Source of the DNA: Aminobacter sp039907765
GTDB lineage: Bacteria; Pseudomonadota; Alphaproteobacteria; Rhizobiales; Rhizobiaceae
Direction of reading: 5' to 3'
DNA: 64,000 nucleotides
Assembly: GCF_039907765.1 (NCBI RefSeq)
Contig: NZ_JARDJI010000022.1
Location: forward strand, 1-64,000
The position numbers were made by a program, and so were the translations under genes. The notes under the pieces were generated by a model. That model made no database searches and was not told the origin of the DNA. It was given only the letters and a program-made list of their open reading frames with translations. Each line of letters starts with the position of its first letter. Within the stretch, counting starts at the first letter, position 1. Below are positions 61,834 to 64,000 of this stretch, in pieces.

Positions 61834-63498
61834 TCAATTCCCCGCGCTTGCCATCCTCCGGCCCTTGATGGCCTTTTCGAGCCAGCCCATCTCCATCTCC
61901 GGCACCGACGAGAGCAGCAGGTCGGTATAGGCGTCGAAGGGCGGCTCGAGCACCTGGGACTTCGGCCCGTAGCGCACCACTTCGCCGCGATACATGACGG
62001 CGATGGAATCGGCGATCGACTTCACCGTGGCCAGGTCATGGGTGATGAAGAGGTAGGCGACGCCTTCCTCTCGCTGCAGCTCGAGCAGCAGCTTGAGGAT
62101 GCCGTTGGCGACCAGCGGGTCGAGCGCGCTGGTGACCTCGTCGCAGATGATCAGCCGCGGCTTGGCCGCCAGCGCCCGGGCGATGCAGACGCGCTGCTTC
62201 TGGCCGCCCGAAAGCTCCGCCGGATAGCGGTCGGCGAAGCCGCGCCCGAGCTCGATCTTGTCGAGCAGCTCGGCGACGCGGGCGTCGCGTTCCTTGCCGC
62301 CCATGCCGAAGTAGAACTCCAGCGGCCTGCCGATGATCGTCGCCACCGTCTGGCGCGGGTTCATCGCCACATCGGCCATCTGGTAGATCATCTGCAACTC
62401 GCGCAGGTCGTCGCGGGTGCGGTCGGCGAGGCGGTTGGCGAGCGTCCGGCCGGCGAAGCTGATGCTGCCCTGTTCTGGCGGCAGAAGCCCGGTGATGGCG
62501 CGCGCCAGCGTCGACTTGCCGGAACCGGATTCGCCGACGACGGCGAGCGTCTGGCCGGGCAGGACGTCGACCGAGACGTTCTTCAGCACCTTGATCCTGC
62601 CGCCGGCGTAGGCCGCAGTGACGTTCTTCACCGACAGGAAGGGGGCCGCGTCCGGCTTCTTCTCCTCATGCGCGATCTCGTGCACGGAGACCAGGGCGGT
62701 GGTGTATTCCTGTCGCGGCTCCTTGATGATCTGGCGCGTGCCGCCCCATTCCACCAGCTTGCCGTGCCTGAGCACCATGATCTCGTCGGCGACCTGGGCG
62801 ACCACGGCGAGGTCGTGGCTGATGTAGAGGGCGGCCACGCCAGTGTCGCGGATCGCTTCCTTGATCGCGGCGAGCACGTCGATCTGGGTGGTGACGTCGA
62901 GCGCGGTCGTCGGCTCGTCGAAGACGATCAGGTCGGGTTCGGAGCACAGCGCCATCGCGGTCATGACGCGCTGCAGCTGGCCGCCCGAGACCTGGTGCGG
63001 GAAGCGCTTGCCGATGTTTTCCGGATCGGGAAGGCTGAGCTTCCTGAACAGCGCCACAGCGCGTTTCTCGGCCTCTTCGCGGCTGCAGACGCCGTGCAGC
63101 ACCGAGGCCTCGACCACCTGGTCCATCAGCCGGTGGGCGGGGTTGAAGGCGGCCGCCGCCGACTGCGCGACATAGCAGACCTCGCGGCCGCGCAGGGCAC
63201 GGACGCCGGGCGTGCCGGCCTTGCGGATGTCGCGGCCGTTGAGGATGATCTCGCCGCCGGTGATCTTCACGCCGCCGCGGCCGTAGGCCATCGACGACAG
63301 CCCGATGGTCGACTTGCCGGCGCCGGATTCGCCGATCAGGCCGAGCACCTTGCCCCGGTGCAGGCTGAGCGAGACGTCGTGCACGAGCGTGATCGTCCTG
63401 GGCGCCTCGCCGGGCGGGTAGACCTTGGCCTCGAGCCGGAGGTTGCGGATGTCGAGCAGCATGTCCGAGCCGGCTGCCGGCCTGGGTGTCCTAGCCAT
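61834..63498 (-). CDS. Peptide/nickel-type ABC importer, fused dual ATPase
   Basis: A 554-residue protein with two complete ABC domains (DppD-DppF or YejF-like). First domain: Walker A GESGAGKST, signature VSGGQLQRVMTAMAL, Walker B LIVFDEPTTALD. Second domain: Walker A GESGSGKST, signature LSGGQKQRVCIARAL, Walker B LIICDEVTSALD. The Q-loop words AFNPAHRL and AMNPRQTV are typical of oligopeptide importers. It overlaps the upstream permease gene by 8 bases. Substrate probably a peptide or an amino compound; being beside the carnitine locus is only suggestive. Confidence 0.92.
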   Translation of the reverse strand: MARTPRPAAGSDMLLDIRNLRLEAKVYPPGEAPRTITLVHDVSLSLHRGKVLGLIGESGAGKSTIGLSSMAYGRGGVKITGGEIILNGRDIRKAGTPGVRALRGREVCYVAQSAAAAFNPAHRLMDQVVEASVLHGVCSREEAEKRAVALFRKLSLPDPENIGKRFPHQVSGGQLQRVMTAMALCSEPDLIVFDEPTTALDVTTQIDVLAAIKEAIRDTGVAALYISHDLAVVAQVADEIMVLRHGKLVEWGGTRQIIKEPRQEYTTALVSVHEIAHEEKKPDAAPFLSVKNVTAAYAGGRIKVLKNVSVDVLPGQTLAVVGESGSGKSTLARAITGLLPPEQGSISFAGRTLANRLADRTRDDLRELQMIYQMADVAMNPRQTVATIIGRPLEFYFGMGGKERDARVAELLDKIELGRGFADRYPAELSGGQKQRVCIARALAAKPRLIICDEVTSALDPLVANGILKLLLELQREEGVAYLFITHDLATVKSIADSIAVMYRGEVVRYGPKSQVLEPPFDAYTDLLLSSVPEMEMGWLEKAIKGRRMASAGN

Positions 63499-64000
63499 TG
63501 CCGCGCCCTCCCTTGAGATCGGTCGTCCGGTTGAGCACCCAGTCGGCGACGAGGTTGACGGAGATGGCGAGTGCGGCGATCGCCGCGGCCGGGATCAGCG
63601 CCGCCGGGATGCCGAAGACGATGCCGTCCTTGTTCTCCTTGACCATGCCGCCCCAGTCCGCGTCCGGCGGCTGCACGCCGAGGCCGAGGAAGGATAGCGC
63701 CGAGAGGAACAGCACCGCATAGATGAAGCGCAGGCCGAGCTCGGAGACGAGCGGCGACAGCGCATTGGGCAGGATCTCGCGGAAGATGATCCAGGCCTTG
63801 CCTTCGCCGCGCAGCTTGGCCGCCTCGACGAAGTCCATGACGTTGATGTCGACGGCCACCGCCCGCGACAGGCGGTAGACGCGGGTGGCGTCGAGGATGC
63901 CCATGACCAGGATCAGCGTCAGCAGCGTCGAGGGCAGCACCGACAGCACCACGAGCGCGAAGATCAGCGTCGGGATCGCCATCAGGAGGTCGACCAGCCG
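63491..64000 (-). CDS. Peptide-type ABC importer, permease (DppC-like), partial
   Basis: The C-terminal part of a permease that runs past the right edge of the window. The frame continues without stop to the edge (RLVDLLMAIPTLIFALV ...), so the ATG at 63982 is internal. Typical DppC words: the EAA loop DFVEAAKLRGEGKAWIIFREILPNALSPL and FLGLGVQPPDADWGGMVKE. The last helix contains IAALAISVNLVADWVLN. Confidence 0.9.
   Translation of the reverse strand, partial: RLVDLLMAIPTLIFALVVLSVLPSTLLTLILVMGILDATRVYRLSRAVAVDINVMDFVEAAKLRGEGKAWIIFREILPNALSPLVSELGLRFIYAVLFLSALSFLGLGVQPPDADWGGMVKENKDGIVFGIPAALIPAAAIAALAISVNLVADWVLNRTTDLKGGRGNG

Overview
The window is a GC-rich chromosomal or megaplasmid segment of an alphaproteobacterium, most likely of the order Hyphomicrobiales (Rhizobiales) and close to Mesorhizobium or Aminobacter. 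The reasons are the large number of ABC importers and catabolic operons, the palindromic intergenic elements, a dispersed repeat at 679-789 that I recall from mesorhizobial genomes, and the family-level look of nearly all proteins. No rRNA, tRNA, phage or CRISPR was seen. The window is almost entirely nutrient uptake and catabolism.

Layout. 1-5.4 kb: a ferric-siderophore type ABC importer (ATPase and two permeases on the minus strand, binding protein divergent), bracketed by two decayed IS5-type transposase fragments in opposite orientation. 5.4-15.4 kb: a LysR regulator divergent from a long operon: aldehyde dehydrogenase, an M19-fold protein with altered metal ligands, an uncharacterised 564-residue protein, a DUF3726-like protein, an Ldh2-family oxidoreductase, and a glycine-betaine/proline-type ABC importer. 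The substrate is unknown; a quaternary amine is the best guess. 15.6-32.7 kb: a MocR regulator divergent from a complete ureide-to-ammonia unit: a branched-chain-type ABC importer, an allantoin-racemase-like enzyme, PuuE-type allantoinase, an allantoate-amidohydrolase-like enzyme, an M20 hydrolase, and a divergent urease operon (ureE-F-AB-C-G-D-J) with fused gamma/beta subunit, followed by an XRE-cupin regulator.

33.3-40.3 kb: a type I secretion unit: a 1213-residue repeat protein, a strong hairpin, the ABC exporter and an HlyD-type adaptor. 40.4-51.8 kb: mixed metabolism: aldehyde dehydrogenase, MBL hydrolase plus a PPi-type phosphofructokinase in an overlapping pair, L,D-transpeptidase, LysE exporter, TPR protein, xylB, a SnoaL-like gene, xylA and an LHPP-like HAD phosphatase. 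52-61 kb: a carnitine / gamma-butyrobetaine locus: CdhR-like regulator, BKACE (DUF849), carnitine dehydrogenase, acyl-CoA dehydrogenase, ADP-forming acyl-CoA ligase, CaiD-like hydratase and an esterase. 61.1-61.8 kb: a parDE toxin-antitoxin module flanked by a duplicated gene end. 61.8-64 kb: the start of a peptide-type ABC importer, running off the window.

The genes interlock: the 52-60 kb enzymes would turn gamma-butyrobetaine or carnitine into glycine betaine, while the 17-31 kb unit would turn allantoin into ammonia. From about 41.9 kb onward, palindromic repeats of the CTCCCCC...GGGGGAG family appear between genes; one pair brackets cdhA, and three copies have been incorporated into the reading frame of the acyl-CoA ligase. 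The best candidates for undescribed biology are the 6.4-15.4 kb catabolic cluster and the repeat-in-gene architecture of the ligase.
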